From contig CAIWKC010000148.1 in assembly GCA_903913145.1 (NCBI GenBank), positions 1 through 36,726 on the forward strand: DNA of 36,726 nucleotides. Direction: 5' to 3'. The notes below the pieces were generated by a model. The model was not told the origin of the DNA. It saw only the letters and a program-made list of their open reading frames with translations, and did not search any database. Positions within the stretch are counted from its first letter, which is position 1, and each line of letters opens with the position of its first letter. Made by a program: the position numbers and the translations under genes. This document shows, one piece after another, positions 16,826-25,963 of the stretch. The stretch is from an uncultured Gallionellaceae bacterium (GTDB lineage Bacteria > Pseudomonadota > Gammaproteobacteria > Burkholderiales > Gallionellaceae).

Positions 16826-17311
16826 TTATTTGGCAAGTCCCAAAACAAACTGTACCAATTCTTTGATGTCTGTTTGTTTGATACCTTTGGCATCAATTGC
16901 GGGCATAGGCATGGAGCCCCAGTGACCTGATCCACCCAAAGATACCTTCATCATTAAACCTTCAACAAGTGGATATTCTTTACCGCCATATTCGAACTTG
17001 TCTGCGCCTTTATACTTTAGCGATACACTCATCCAAGCAGGACCAACAACCTTTTTATTGATCGCATGGCAAGCAGTGCAATTGTTTCTCGATGCAGCCG
17101 CAGGCATCCCAATTTCAAGAGTCGCACTTGGCACTACGTTAACTGCGTTAGCTTGTGAAAGCTGTGAAGCAGCGGCAGGTGCGGATTGCAAAATAGTCTG
17201 TTGAGTTGCAGCTTCAGCAGCTGGTTTTGGCTGTTGCTCTTTATCGCCGCAACCTGCCAAAATTGACACCAAACCGCCAATCAAAACAATTTTAATACAA
17301 CTATTTTTCAA
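16826..17311 (-). CDS. Monohaem c-type cytochrome, predicted lipoprotein
   Basis: The 161-residue protein has a lipoprotein leader ending in the lipobox ILAGC (Cys21), an Ala/Gln/Pro-rich linker (about 25-70), and a class I cytochrome c domain at about 72-160. The haem is bound by NNCTACH and the likely axial methionine is in GSMPMPA. It resembles the c551/c552 electron carriers but is membrane-anchored and has an extra KFEYGGKEYPL segment. It probably shuttles electrons in the periplasm. Its domain is clearly related to the neighbouring cytochrome (shared KKVVGP and KYKG), suggesting a duplication. Its own terminator follows. Confidence 0.85.
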   Translation of the reverse strand: MKNSCIKIVLIGGLVSILAGCGDKEQQPKPAAEAATQQTILQSAPAAASQLSQANAVNVVPSATLEIGMPAAASRNNCTACHAINKKVVGPAWMSVSLKYKGADKFEYGGKEYPLVEGLMMKVSLGGSGHWGSMPMPAIDAKGIKQTDIKELVQFVLGLAK

Positions 17312-17353
17312 TATACTCTCCTGATACCCGCAAATTGACCCTTCTTAAAGTCG

Positions 17354-17383
17354 AAAAAAGTCGATGATCTATCACCGACTTTT
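17354..17383 (-). terminator. Rho-independent terminator of the soluble cytochrome gene
   Basis: On the minus strand AAAAGTCGGTGAT-ag-ATCATCGACTTTTTT folds into a stem of about 12 bp with one mismatch and ends in a T-run. It lies about 85 bases beyond the stop at 17467 and 42 bases before the start of the next cytochrome gene, so the two are probably separate transcription units. Confidence 0.75.
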
Positions 17384-17466
17384 CTCTACTTTGCATCCTA
17401 TTCCTAATTTACCTTAGCAGGTCATAATTGAGGAATGGCTAGCTCATTCCCAGAATTACGTGCTTA

Positions 17467-17811
17467 TTAAAGCTTGAGAATTGCGGCAACGATCTTCGAG
17501 ATTTCCTCTTTGGATGGCTTGGAAGGATGCGGAGTCATGGCTACACCACCGGTAATCTTATCCCAGTTACCCTTGCCGCCCTTGATAACTTTTTCCACCA
17601 GCATCTCTTGTGCGCCGGCATTGCCCTTGTATTTCTTTGCCACTTCAGCCCAATCAGGACCAACTACTTTTTTCCCAATTGCATGGCAAGCCATACAGTC
17701 ACCGCCCGAAGCTTTAACTAATGCGATTGTATCTGACGCTTGATCTGCTTGAGCAATGCTAGAAATTGCCAATAATGTTGATGCGGCTATCGCTACGAAA
17801 GTTGCTTTCAT
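17467..17811 (-). CDS. Periplasmic monohaem cytochrome c (c551/c552 type)
   Basis: The 114-residue protein has a signal peptide cleaved after IAQA (about residue 22) and a roughly 90-residue class I cytochrome c domain. The haem site is GDCMACH and the axial methionine is in GGVAMTPHP. Length and motifs match the small soluble c551/c552 carriers that feed terminal oxidases or nitrite reductases. GAGGAGACAAA before the ATG is a strong ribosome binding site. No dedicated partner enzyme is nearby. Confidence 0.9.
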   Translation of the reverse strand: MKATFVAIAASTLLAISSIAQADQASDTIALVKASGGDCMACHAIGKKVVGPDWAEVAKKYKGNAGAQEMLVEKVIKGGKGNWDKITGGVAMTPHPSKPSKEEISKIVAAILKL

Positions 17812-18037
17812 TTTGTCTCCTCTTTGATTGATAAATTTTCTACTAACTCAATATTCGCATTTTAGTTCGTTTTGCAAATATTGCCCGATTTTCCTGAATT
17901 ATGGCCTGCTGTCAAGTCACAACAGAAAATTTAGCCCATCTTTAAACTAAAAAGTATCACTATTACCCTCAAATTCACTATTGACACCAAAAAAATGCTA
18001 CCCGGGGTGATCTAATTAAATAATTTCCGGCGCCCAA

Positions 18038-18649
18038 TTAATTATCGATCCATTTTATTAAATCAACCCACAAATCCAAATCCTGCTGAGCTACATAATG
18101 AGGCACATCGAAAATACTTTTGCCCTCAAACGCCGCATTTACATAAACCTGGGCTTCGCGCAAATAGGCCAGAATCGGCACCTCAAGCTGCGCCAGAAAT
18201 TGTTCAAGGGTCGCAACAGCACGGGTACGCGGAGCCATGCGCATGCCTACCACACCAATTTCCACTCGGCCTTTGCGAGCCGCCTTTTCTTCACTCAATT
18301 CCAGCAAAAAATCATAGCTTGCCTGAATGTCGAATAAAGACGGGGAAATTGGTACCACAATTTTATGAGCCAATTTGATTGCATGATCCAGATTTTTTCC
18401 GTGCAAGCCTGCCGGAGAGTCAATGACCAGTACGTCTGCTTGCACTGGTTTTTCATTTTCACTTTGCAAGGGCCAAATAATCGGCAAAGTGCTATCACGT
18501 TGCGCCAACCACAAATTGGCTGATTTTTGCCTGTCCAGATCAAGCATCGCCACGTGCTTACCCTTCGAGGCCAAATAACCCGCAATATTTGTGCTTAAGG
18601 TGGTCTTACCGCTACCGCCTTTGGGATTTGCCACAAGAATGGTTTGCAT
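18038..18649 (-). CDS. Orphan ParA/MinD-type ATPase
   Basis: The ORF track starts at 18661, but the ATG at 18649 (MQTILVANPKGGSGKTT) is preferred: the GGAGGG in front of it, which the longer frame reads as codons, is an ideal ribosome binding site. The 203-residue protein has the deviant Walker A KGGSGKTT (about 9-16), the switch I-type motif LDLDRQKSA and the Walker B-like VLVIDSPAG. There is no parB or parS-like partner, and it is smaller than chromosomal ParA, so it is probably a ParA-like protein that positions a complex (chemotaxis, pili or similar) rather than segregating DNA. It precedes no clear operon partner. Confidence 0.8.
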   Translation of the reverse strand: MQTILVANPKGGSGKTTLSTNIAGYLASKGKHVAMLDLDRQKSANLWLAQRDSTLPIIWPLQSENEKPVQADVLVIDSPAGLHGKNLDHAIKLAHKIVVPISPSLFDIQASYDFLLELSEEKAARKGRVEIGVVGMRMAPRTRAVATLEQFLAQLEVPILAYLREAQVYVNAAFEGKSIFDVPHYVAQQDLDLWVDLIKWIDN

Positions 18650-18769
18650 AAATCCCTCCAATTACTTATCGGATAAAATGATTCAGGCTGAAGAACTGTT
18701 TAACGATGCACTCGTCCGGCACAAAAATAATAAGACTCGAAAAGTATTGCGATACTCTTCGCCGCTATA

Positions 18770-20620
18770 TCAATCCTCAACTTGTGTTACATCCCTGACA
18801 GCACCCTTGTTTGCCGAAGTCACCATTGCAGCGTAAGCACGCAATGCTACCGAGACTTTACGTGGCCGCACTACCTCAGGTTTCCAAGCTTTATTACCCT
18901 TCGCTTCCATCTCGGCACGACGTTGTTCCAGTTCGCTTGCGGGGATTGCAAGATTAATGCCGCGATTCGGAATATCAATCTCGATTCGGTCGCCTTCCCG
19001 AACCAGACCAATCGCACCGCCGCTCGCCGCTTCGGGCGAAGCATGACCAATGCTCAATCCCGATGTGCCGCCGGAGAAGCGCCCGTCGGTAAGTAGCGCG
19101 CACGCCTTGCCCAAGCCTTTTGATTTGAGATAAGAAGTCGGGTACAACATTTCCTGCATGCCAGGCCCGCCTTTGGGGCCTTCGTAGCGAATCACGACAA
19201 CATCACCCGCCACGATCTGGTCGGCAAGAATTCCTTCAGTTGCGGCATCCTGACTTTCGAATACACGTGCACGTCCGCTGAATTTCAAAATACTTTCATC
19301 CACACCTGCCGTTTTGACAATACAGCCATCCAGAGCAATATTGCCATACAACACTGCCAAGCCGCCGTCTTTGGAATACGCATGCGCCATGTCGCGGATG
19401 CAACCCGTGCTGCGGTCAGCATCCAATTCGGGATAGAGCATGGATTGCGAAAAAGCGATGGTCGTGACAATTCCACCGGGAGCGGCGCGAAAGAATTTCT
19501 TTACGTATTCATCTGTGCTTTGCACAATATCCCAATGTTTGAGACCTTCACGCAAGGTCTTGCTATGGACGGTACCGACTTCTCCATGCAGCAATCCGGC
19601 ACGATCCAGTTCACCCAGAATGGCTGCTATTCCGCCTGCCCGATGCACGTCTTCCAAATGGTATTCAGAAGAAGGCGCAACCTTGCAAAGCGTTGGAACT
19701 TGGCGCGAAAGCCTATCCATATCTTTCATTGTAAACGCCACTTCTGCTTCGTGCGCAATGGCCAGCAAGTGCAGCACGGTGTTGGTTGATCCACCCATTG
19801 CGATATCCAACGTCATTGCATTTTCGAACGCTTTGAAACTGGCAATGTTACGCGGTAAAACGGATGCATCATCCTGTTCATAATAACGTTTGCACAATTC
19901 GACTATGGTCCGTCCGGCACGCAAGAATAGTTGTTTTCGCTCGGCATGCGTTGCCACCAACGAGCCATTGCCGGGCAAGGAAAGTCCCAGCGCTTCAGTT
20001 AAACAATTCATTGAATTGGCCGTAAACATGCCGGAACATGAACCGCAAGTCGGGCACGCAGAGCGCTCAATGGCTGCCACTTCCTCGTCGCTGTAATGGC
20101 TATCGGCTGCGGCCACCATCGCGTCAATCAGATCCAATCCTTTGGTTTTGCCTTGCCAAGTCACCTTGCCCGCTTCCATTGGCCCTCCGGAAACGAATAC
20201 CACAGGTATGTTCAGGCGCATGGCTGCCATCAGCATTCCCGGGGTGATCTTGTCGCAATTGGAAATGCACACCAGCGCATCGGCACAGTGCGCGTTGACC
20301 ATGTACTCCACCGAATCGGCGATGAGATCGCGCGAGGGCAGTGAGTACAGCATGCCGTCGTGCCCCATTGCGATGCCGTCATCCACCGCGATGGTGTCAA
20401 ATTCTTTGGCGATACCGCCCGCCTTCTCGATCTCGCGAGCAACCATTTGTCCCAAGTCTTTCAAGTGGACATGTCCCGGAACGAACTGGGTAAATGAATT
20501 TGCAATCGCAATAATCGGCTTGCCGAAATCTCCATCAGTCATGCCGGTAGCGCGCCACAAAGAGCGCGCGCCGGCCATATTGCGGCCATGGGTGGAAGTA
20601 CGGGAACGGTATTGGGGCAT
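18770..20620 (-). CDS. ilvD: Dihydroxy-acid dehydratase
   Basis: Starting at the ATG at 20620 ([17 protein letters not shown]), with GAGAG eight bases upstream, gives 616 residues, the same as E. coli IlvD; the ORF track's longer start adds 13 unlikely residues. Iron-sulfur cluster ligands are seen in [11 protein letters not shown] and [17 protein letters not shown], and the C-terminal [15 protein letters not shown] motif is present. It dehydrates 2,3-dihydroxy acids to the 2-oxo acids in valine, isoleucine and pantothenate synthesis. It is divergent from lgt with a 75-base gap; a TATACT on the minus strand in this gap could be its -10. Confidence 0.96.
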   Translation of the reverse strand: MPQYRSRTSTHGRNMAGARSLWRATGMTDGDFGKPIIAIANSFTQFVPGHVHLKDLGQMVAREIEKAGGIAKEFDTIAVDDGIAMGHDGMLYSLPSRDLIADSVEYMVNAHCADALVCISNCDKITPGMLMAAMRLNIPVVFVSGGPMEAGKVTWQGKTKGLDLIDAMVAAADSHYSDEEVAAIERSACPTCGSCSGMFTANSMNCLTEALGLSLPGNGSLVATHAERKQLFLRAGRTIVELCKRYYEQDDASVLPRNIASFKAFENAMTLDIAMGGSTNTVLHLLAIAHEAEVAFTMKDMDRLSRQVPTLCKVAPSSEYHLEDVHRAGGIAAILGELDRAGLLHGEVGTVHSKTLREGLKHWDIVQSTDEYVKKFFRAAPGGIVTTIAFSQSMLYPELDADRSTGCIRDMAHAYSKDGGLAVLYGNIALDGCIVKTAGVDESILKFSGRARVFESQDAATEGILADQIVAGDVVVIRYEGPKGGPGMQEMLYPTSYLKSKGLGKACALLTDGRFSGGTSGLSIGHASPEAASGGAIGLVREGDRIEIDIPNRGINLAIPASELEQRRAEMEAKGNKAWKPEVVRPRKVSVALRAYAAMVTSANKGAVRDVTQVED

Positions 20621-20695
20621 AATTGTCTCTCTTGTAAGAATGTTGAAGCATGTTAACAAGTATAATCAGTAACCTAATTCTAACTCATTCGCCCC

Positions 20696-21493
20696 ATGCT
20701 CGTTCATCCACAATTCGACCCTGTCGCCATTCATCTCGGCTCGTTCGGCATCCACTGGTATGGACTCATGTATCTACTTGGTTTTCTGGCTTTCATCTGG
20801 CTGGGCAAAAAACGCTTGCGTGCATTGAATATGCATGGTTGGGATGAAAAATTCCTGGATGATCTTTTGTTTTACGGGGTGCTCGGTGTGGTATTGGGCG
20901 GACGCCTTGGTGAGGTATTGTTTTACAACCCCGGTTATTATTTTTCACATCCCTTCAAAATTCTTGCGGTTTGGGAAGGCGGTATGTCCTTTCACGGTGG
21001 ATTTCTGGGCGTGCTGTTTGCGATGGCTATATTTGCACGTAAACGGCAAATTGTGTGGTTGCAACTGATGGATTTCATCGCTCCGTTAGTCCCGGTTGGC
21101 TTGGGAGCCGGACGCATCGGCAATTTCATTAATGCCGAATTGTGGGGTCGCCCCACCGATGGGTGGTGGGGGATGATATTCCCAAATGTCGATAGCATAC
21201 CTAGACACCCCTCGCAGCTTTACGAATTTGCGCTGGAAGGCGTGGCACTTTTCACACTGCTCTGGTTGTTTTCAAATAAACCGCGTCCAATCGGCGCAGT
21301 TTCAGGACTGTTCCTCATTGGCTATGGAAGCTTTCGTTTCATTGGTGAATTTGCGCGCACGCCGGATGACGGAATTTTCGGTTTAATGACCTTTGGCATC
21401 AGCATGGGACAATGGTTGAGCTTGCCAATGGTATTGGCAGGTATTGTAATGATGGCATGGGCATTCAGGAAAAAAAATCTGCCCGGCTTGTAG
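20696..21493 (+). CDS. lgt: Phosphatidylglycerol-prolipoprotein diacylglyceryl transferase
   Basis: The 265-residue membrane protein has about seven helices and the Lgt signature [17 protein letters not shown] (about residues 138-154), plus the [13 protein letters not shown] segment with its conserved histidine. Lgt transfers diacylglycerol to the lipobox cysteine of prolipoproteins, the first step of lipoprotein maturation; clients in this window include the LivK and cytochrome lipoproteins. The gene is divergent from ilvD. A TATAAT at 20661-20666 may belong to its promoter but has no good -35. Confidence 0.96.
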   Translation: MLVHPQFDPVAIHLGSFGIHWYGLMYLLGFLAFIWLGKKRLRALNMHGWDEKFLDDLLFYGVLGVVLGGRLGEVLFYNPGYYFSHPFKILAVWEGGMSFHGGFLGVLFAMAIFARKRQIVWLQLMDFIAPLVPVGLGAGRIGNFINAELWGRPTDGWWGMIFPNVDSIPRHPSQLYEFALEGVALFTLLWLFSNKPRPIGAVSGLFLIGYGSFRFIGEFARTPDDGIFGLMTFGISMGQWLSLPMVLAGIVMMAWAFRKKNLPGL

Positions 21494-21503
21494 CCTGAAT
21501 GTA

Positions 21504-21555
21504 GCGTAGCGGAATCCGGCGAATTCAAATTAGTAAATCCCGGATTCCGCTTCGC
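21504..21555. repeat. Inverted repeat downstream of lgt (REP-like)
   Basis: GCGTAGCGGAATCCGG (21504-21519) pairs with CCGGATTCCGCTTCGC (21540-21555) with one mismatch; the inner 12 bp are perfect. The 20-base spacer is AT-rich. There is no T-run, so a REP-type element or mRNA-end stabiliser is more likely than a terminator. Confidence 0.65.
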
Positions 21556-21667
21556 GGCATCCATACTACCGCTTATGAGACTGAGCCAGCTTGAACCAAC
21601 CCATCTCTTGACACCCCTCCGCACCTCCCCGATACTTCGAACATCATATTAGTACAGGCTTTATCCT

Positions 21668-22957
21668 TTGGACGAATTTTCACTGACTACGTTGTTTTTA
21701 GCCCTCGTTGTCATACTTATCCTGTCCGGATTTTTTTCTTCTTCCGAAACAAGCATGATGTCGCTGAACCGTCATCGCTTGAGTCATTTGGTTCGAAAAG
21801 GCAATAAAAGCGCAAAGCTCACTTCGAAACTGTTAGCTAAAACTGACAAATTGCTCGGCTCTATCCTGTTTGGCAATACGCTGTTAAATGTTGCCGCAGC
21901 CACCCTCACTGAAATTATTGTATTGCGCATTTTTGGTCGTGAAAACAGTACAGCCCTTATTTTAGGGTCGCTCATCATCACCTTCATTATTTTGATCTTT
22001 AGTGAAATATTACCCAAGGTCATCGCGTCAAGCCACCCCGAGAGGGTCGCACTATCGGCCAGTTACGGGCTTGCATTTTTTATCAAACTTTTTTATCCGG
22101 TAGTTTTTATCGCAACAGCAATTGTGCGCACAGCGCTCAGCTTGTTGCACATTAAGGTTCAAACTGACCAGAGTAAACAAACTGTTAGCCTGGAAGAGGT
22201 TCGAATGATGGTATTGGAAGCCGAACAGTTTCTACCCCATCGCCATCAGAAAATGCTGCTAAATTTGGTCGATTTGGAGCGAATCGTCGTCGATGATGTG
22301 ATGATCCCGCGCAATCAAATGGAAGCACTGGACATAAATGCCAACGAAGTCGTGTTGAAGCAACAATTGGCAACTTGCCACCACACTCTGCTTCCTGTTT
22401 ATGAAAACGTGCTGGACAACATCATTGGAATTTTGCACGTTCGCAAGACACTTTCACTACTTCAACGCGAACATTTCAGTGCGGACGATTTGCGAGAATT
22501 ATTATTCGACCCTTATTTTATTCCTGCTGACACTACACTCCTGATGCAATTGCAGCATTTTCAGGAACGCCAATTGCGCCTGGGACTTATTGTTGACGAG
22601 TATGGTGAATTGCTTGGCTTAGTGACACTAGAAAATATTCTTGAAGAGATCGTCGGCGACTTCACCACCCAATCTCCCGCGCAAACCGGCAAATTTTATC
22701 GGCAGGTGGACGGCAGTTTATTTATCGAAGGCAGCACGCTCCTGCGTGACTTAAACCGCAAAATGGGTCTACACTTCCCACTTAATGGTGCTAAGACATT
22801 GAATGGACTGATTCTAGAGCATCTTGAGGACATTCCGGAAGCAGGAACTAGTTTGAAAATCAGCGGATATCCAATTGAAATAATTCAGACTCAGGATCGT
22901 GTTGTAAAGATCGCAAAGATATTTATTGCGCCGCAAACTACTTCTCCCTCCAATTAA
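21668..22957 (+). CDS. CorB/CNNM-family membrane protein with CBS and CorC/HlyC domains
   Basis: The 429-residue protein begins with a DUF21/CNNM membrane domain (about 1-190) containing ILSGFFSSSETSMMSLNRHRL, then two CBS domains (about 205-335, with DDVMIPRNQMEALDI and DEYGELLGLVTLENILEEIVGD) and a C-terminal CorC/HlyC domain (about 345-425). CNNM/CorB proteins transport Mg2+ or regulate its export. The start is TTG at 21668: an in-frame TAG lies 18 bases upstream and the next Met is about 30 residues in, inside the first helix, so no ATG start preserves the membrane domain. It precedes pilC, where pilB is usually found. Confidence 0.87.
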   Translation: MDEFSLTTLFLALVVILILSGFFSSSETSMMSLNRHRLSHLVRKGNKSAKLTSKLLAKTDKLLGSILFGNTLLNVAAATLTEIIVLRIFGRENSTALILGSLIITFIILIFSEILPKVIASSHPERVALSASYGLAFFIKLFYPVVFIATAIVRTALSLLHIKVQTDQSKQTVSLEEVRMMVLEAEQFLPHRHQKMLLNLVDLERIVVDDVMIPRNQMEALDINANEVVLKQQLATCHHTLLPVYENVLDNIIGILHVRKTLSLLQREHFSADDLRELLFDPYFIPADTTLLMQLQHFQERQLRLGLIVDEYGELLGLVTLENILEEIVGDFTTQSPAQTGKFYRQVDGSLFIEGSTLLRDLNRKMGLHFPLNGAKTLNGLILEHLEDIPEAGTSLKISGYPIEIIQTQDRVVKIAKIFIAPQTTSPSN

Positions 22958-23097
22958 ACTGATTAACTGGGGGAGCTTTACAAAGGATATAAAGCCAAGC
23001 ATGATACAAAATAACTTTATAATCCGGTCTATTGGGATAAAACTTGTGAATAAGCGCGATCACTTGTTATTTTGATTCTTGCAAATAGGGAAACGGA

Positions 23098-24312
23098 ATG
23101 GCTACTGCAAATAAGGCGACAAAAGAACTTCAATACAGCTGGGAAGGAAAAGACAAGTCTGGCAAAGTTGTCAAAGGCGACATGCGTTCCGCCGGTGAGG
23201 CTTCGGTATCAGCCCACCTTAGACGTCAGGGCATTACCGTTACAAAAATTAAAAAAAGCGCCGGAAGAGGCAAAGGTGTTTCAGAAAAGGATGTGACTCT
23301 TTTCACCCGCCAGCTTGCCACCATGTTGAAATCAGGCGTGCCGCTGTTGCAAGCTTTCGACATTGTGGGAAAGGGACACGACAATCCTTCTGTCGCCCGA
23401 CTATTACTCGATATCAAAACAGATGTTGAGACCGGTAGCAGTCTGGAGCAAGCTTTCCGCAAATACCCGCTTCACTTTGACGACCTCTTTTGCAACCTGA
23501 TCGGCGCAGGAGAGCAAGCCGGTATTCTGGATAGCCTGCTAGACAGATTGGCCACTTATAAAGAAAAAATTCAAGCTATCAAGAGCAAAATTAAATCTGC
23601 CCTGTTCTACCCTATTTCCATCATCGTTATTGCTTTTGTGATCACGGCAGTTATTATGATTTTTGTTATTCCCGCTTTTAAAGATATGTTCAAACAGTTT
23701 GGTGCCGATTTACCTGCACCCACTCTGGTTGTCATGGCAATGTCTGACTTCTTCGTTACTTGGTGGTGGGCCATATTCGGCAGCATCGGCGGTGGTTTGT
23801 ACTGGTTCTTTTATACCTGGAAACGCAGCAAAAAATTACAGCGCACGATGGATACTTTAATGCTCAAAGTACCTGTTTTCGGCCCACTGATCAGAAAAGC
23901 AACCATTGCCAGATGGACACGCACTTTGTCTACTATGTTTGCAGCGGGCGTTCCCCTGGTTGAGGCCTTTGACTCTGTTGCCGGTGCCGCCGGTAACGCT
24001 GTTTATTATGATGCAACAAAAGCAATTCAACGCGAAGTTACAACGGGTAGCAGTCTGACTGTTGCCATGCAAAATACCAACGTATTTCCCAGCATGGTTT
24101 TGCAGATGGTTGCCATTGGTGAAGAAGCAGGTTCCATCGATAGCATGCTATCCAAAGTGGCCGATTTCTTTGAAGCCGAGGTAGACGATGCAGTTGATGC
24201 GCTTGCCAGCTTGATGGAGCCCGTAATCATGGTAGTTTTGGGTACGCTGATAGGTGGTATGGTGATCGCTATGTATTTACCCATTTTCAAAATGGGGCAA
24301 GCCGTCGGATAA
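23098..24312 (+). CDS. pilC: Type IV pilus inner-membrane platform protein PilC
   Basis: The 404-residue protein has the duplicated T2SSF domain of PilC/GspF: first copy about 75-195 (LFTRQLATMLKSGVPLLQAF) and second about 275-395 (RWTRTLSTMFAAGVPLVEAF), each followed by membrane helices. The N-terminal YSWEGKDKSGKVVKG segment is typical of PilC. It forms the membrane platform that couples the PilB/PilT ATPases to pilin assembly. AGGGAAACGGA before the ATG is the ribosome binding site. The assembly ATPase gene pilB, which usually lies directly upstream, is not in this window. Confidence 0.95.
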   Translation: MATANKATKELQYSWEGKDKSGKVVKGDMRSAGEASVSAHLRRQGITVTKIKKSAGRGKGVSEKDVTLFTRQLATMLKSGVPLLQAFDIVGKGHDNPSVARLLLDIKTDVETGSSLEQAFRKYPLHFDDLFCNLIGAGEQAGILDSLLDRLATYKEKIQAIKSKIKSALFYPISIIVIAFVITAVIMIFVIPAFKDMFKQFGADLPAPTLVVMAMSDFFVTWWWAIFGSIGGGLYWFFYTWKRSKKLQRTMDTLMLKVPVFGPLIRKATIARWTRTLSTMFAAGVPLVEAFDSVAGAAGNAVYYDATKAIQREVTTGSSLTVAMQNTNVFPSMVLQMVAIGEEAGSIDSMLSKVADFFEAEVDDAVDALASLMEPVIMVVLGTLIGGMVIAMYLPIFKMGQAVG

Positions 24313-24331
24313 AGCTCTTAGTCCGCATAAC

Positions 24332-24358
24332 AGGCGCACCATTGTCATGGTGACGCCT
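24332..24358. repeat. Stem-loop between pilC and pilD
   Basis: AGGCGCACCAT-tgtc-ATGGTGACGCCT forms an 11-bp stem with one bulged base. No T-run follows in either direction, so it is not a convincing terminator; it may set relative pilC/pilD expression. Confidence 0.5.
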
Positions 24359-24384
24359 TAATTACAAACTTATCCGATATTTCA

Positions 24385-25254
24385 ATGACTCTCATCCAAG
24401 AACTGCAAACCTACCCTCCCTTTTTCATTGCCTTGTCGTGCCTCATGGGTTTATTGGTTGGCAGTTTTCTCAATGTAGTCATCTACCGCTTGCCAAAAAT
24501 GATGGAACGCGACTGGAAATCGCAATGTACAGAGTTGTCCGGTGGAGAGCCGGTTTTGGAGGCGCCCTATAATTTGTATACTCCGGGTTCTGCTTGTCCA
24601 CATTGTAATCACAAAATTGGCGCGCTCGAAAATATCCCTGTTGTCAGCTATATGTTATTGCGTGGCAAATGCAAAAATTGTCACGCAGCCATCTCTATCC
24701 GCTACCCGCTAGTTGAAACTGTTAGCGCCCTGCTAAGCGCTTTCGCTGCTTGGCATTTCGGTTTTGGCATGATCGGACTGGCCGCTATATTGTTCATTTG
24801 GGCACTTATCGCGCTTACCTGTATCGATCTCGATACACAACTTTTACCAGACGATATCACCCTGCCGCTGCTTTGGTTAGGTTTGCTTTTCAACCTTTCG
24901 AATACATTTGCCAGTTTATCCAATGCAGTCATCGGTGCCATCTGCGGATACCTGATTTTATGGAGTGTGTACTGGATGTTCAAACTCGCCACCGGCAAAG
25001 AAGGCATGGGTTATGGGGATTTCAAATTACTCGCGGCGATCGGAGCATGGCTGGGTTGGCAAATGCTTCCGTTGGTCATATTGCTTTCATCGGTAGTGGG
25101 TGCAGTAGTGGGCATTACCCTGATCGTAGCCGTTAAGCGCGGCAGAGACATTCCCATTCCGTTTGGCCCTTATCTTGCGGGAGGTGGATTGATTGCATTA
25201 TTCTGGGGAACATATTTAACACAAAGTTATTTACAACTCTTCTCAGCACCATGA
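24385..25254 (+). CDS. pilD: Type IV prepilin peptidase / N-methyltransferase
   Basis: The 289-residue integral membrane protein has the N-terminal LLVGSFLNVVIYRLP segment, a cytoplasmic zinc-binding loop with two CxxC pairs (CPHCNHKIG at about 72 and CKNCHAA at about 97), and the two catalytic aspartates of the aspartyl prepilin peptidase family in TCIDLDTQLLPDD and GMGYGDFKLLAAIG. It cleaves the leader of type IV prepilins and methylates the new N-terminus. It follows pilC and is seven bases upstream of coaE, so it likely starts a pilD-coaE-zapD-yacG unit. Confidence 0.96.
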   Translation: MTLIQELQTYPPFFIALSCLMGLLVGSFLNVVIYRLPKMMERDWKSQCTELSGGEPVLEAPYNLYTPGSACPHCNHKIGALENIPVVSYMLLRGKCKNCHAAISIRYPLVETVSALLSAFAAWHFGFGMIGLAAILFIWALIALTCIDLDTQLLPDDITLPLLWLGLLFNLSNTFASLSNAVIGAICGYLILWSVYWMFKLATGKEGMGYGDFKLLAAIGAWLGWQMLPLVILLSSVVGAVVGITLIVAVKRGRDIPIPFGPYLAGGGLIALFWGTYLTQSYLQLFSAP

Positions 25255-25260
25255 TTCTAA

Positions 25261-25902
25261 ATGGCGACAATTTCACCGTCCCCACTCAAAAAACACCTTC
25301 TAATCGGGCTCACCGGTGGCATCGGTAGTGGCAAAAGCACCGTAGCAACCTTGTTTGTGCAGCACGGTGCGCGCCTCATCGATACCGACGAAATTTCTCA
25401 TGCGCTGACCCGATCCGGTGGGGCCGCCATTCCTGAGATTCGTACTACTTTCGGTAATAGCTTCGTTGACGCACAAGGCGCTCTCGACAGAAGCAAAATG
25501 CGCGAATTGGTTTTCGCTAAACCGGACGCCAAAAAACAACTGGAATCAATCTTGCATCCGCTCATTCTCAATCTAGCCAAGCAGACTGCTTCTTCAGCCA
25601 CCTCCGCTCCTTATACTTTAATCGCTATCCCGTTGCTGTTTGAGTCGACACGATATCGGGACTGGCTGCATCGCACCCTTGTTGTGGATTGTCCGGAAGA
25701 ACTTCAGATTGCGCGCACCATGCAACGCAGCGGACTGGATAAAGCCCTGATTCAGTCAATAATAAACCAGCAAATATCAAGAAGTCAGCGGACGGCTTTG
25801 GCTAACGACATCATACTGAACGATAGCGATCTGGCCACATTGTCGACTCAGGTTGACGCACTCCATGTCCGATTTTTGACTATTGCTAATGGAAGCGATT
25901 GA
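25261..25902 (+). CDS. coaE: Dephospho-CoA kinase
   Basis: The 213-residue protein has the CoaE P-loop GLTGGIGSGKSTVA (about residues 17-30), the DTDEISHALT motif in which the acidic residues bind substrate and the family's LLFES segment (AIPLLFESTRYRDW). It phosphorylates the ribose 3'-hydroxyl of dephospho-CoA, the last step in CoA synthesis. Length is standard. It lies in the conserved pilD-coaE-zapD-yacG order of many proteobacteria. Confidence 0.95.
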   Translation: MATISPSPLKKHLLIGLTGGIGSGKSTVATLFVQHGARLIDTDEISHALTRSGGAAIPEIRTTFGNSFVDAQGALDRSKMRELVFAKPDAKKQLESILHPLILNLAKQTASSATSAPYTLIAIPLLFESTRYRDWLHRTLVVDCPEELQIARTMQRSGLDKALIQSIINQQISRSQRTALANDIILNDSDLATLSTQVDALHVRFLTIANGSD

Positions 25903-25963
25903 CGGCAAGCCCCACTCCATATATCTTTCCATACCAAATTAATCCTAATAACCCGACTATTCG

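Noticed and set aside
17820-18037. TTGACA on the minus strand upstream of the soluble cytochrome gene as a -35 box.
   Set aside because: No acceptable -10 is found 16-18 bases downstream. TTGCAA-16-AATATT nearby is an alternative but is too weak to list.
18678-18836. Plus-strand frame starting MIQAEELFNDALVRHKNN, resembling the first helix of a TPR protein.
   Set aside because: The resemblance ends after about 20 residues, the frame then runs antisense into the 3' end of ilvD, and the ribosome binding site is weak. It may be a decayed remnant but cannot be supported as a gene.
22958-23097. Possible sigma-54 promoter for pilC.
   Set aside because: No TGGC-N8-TTGC(A/T)-like -24/-12 pair is visible; only an isolated TATAAT was found.
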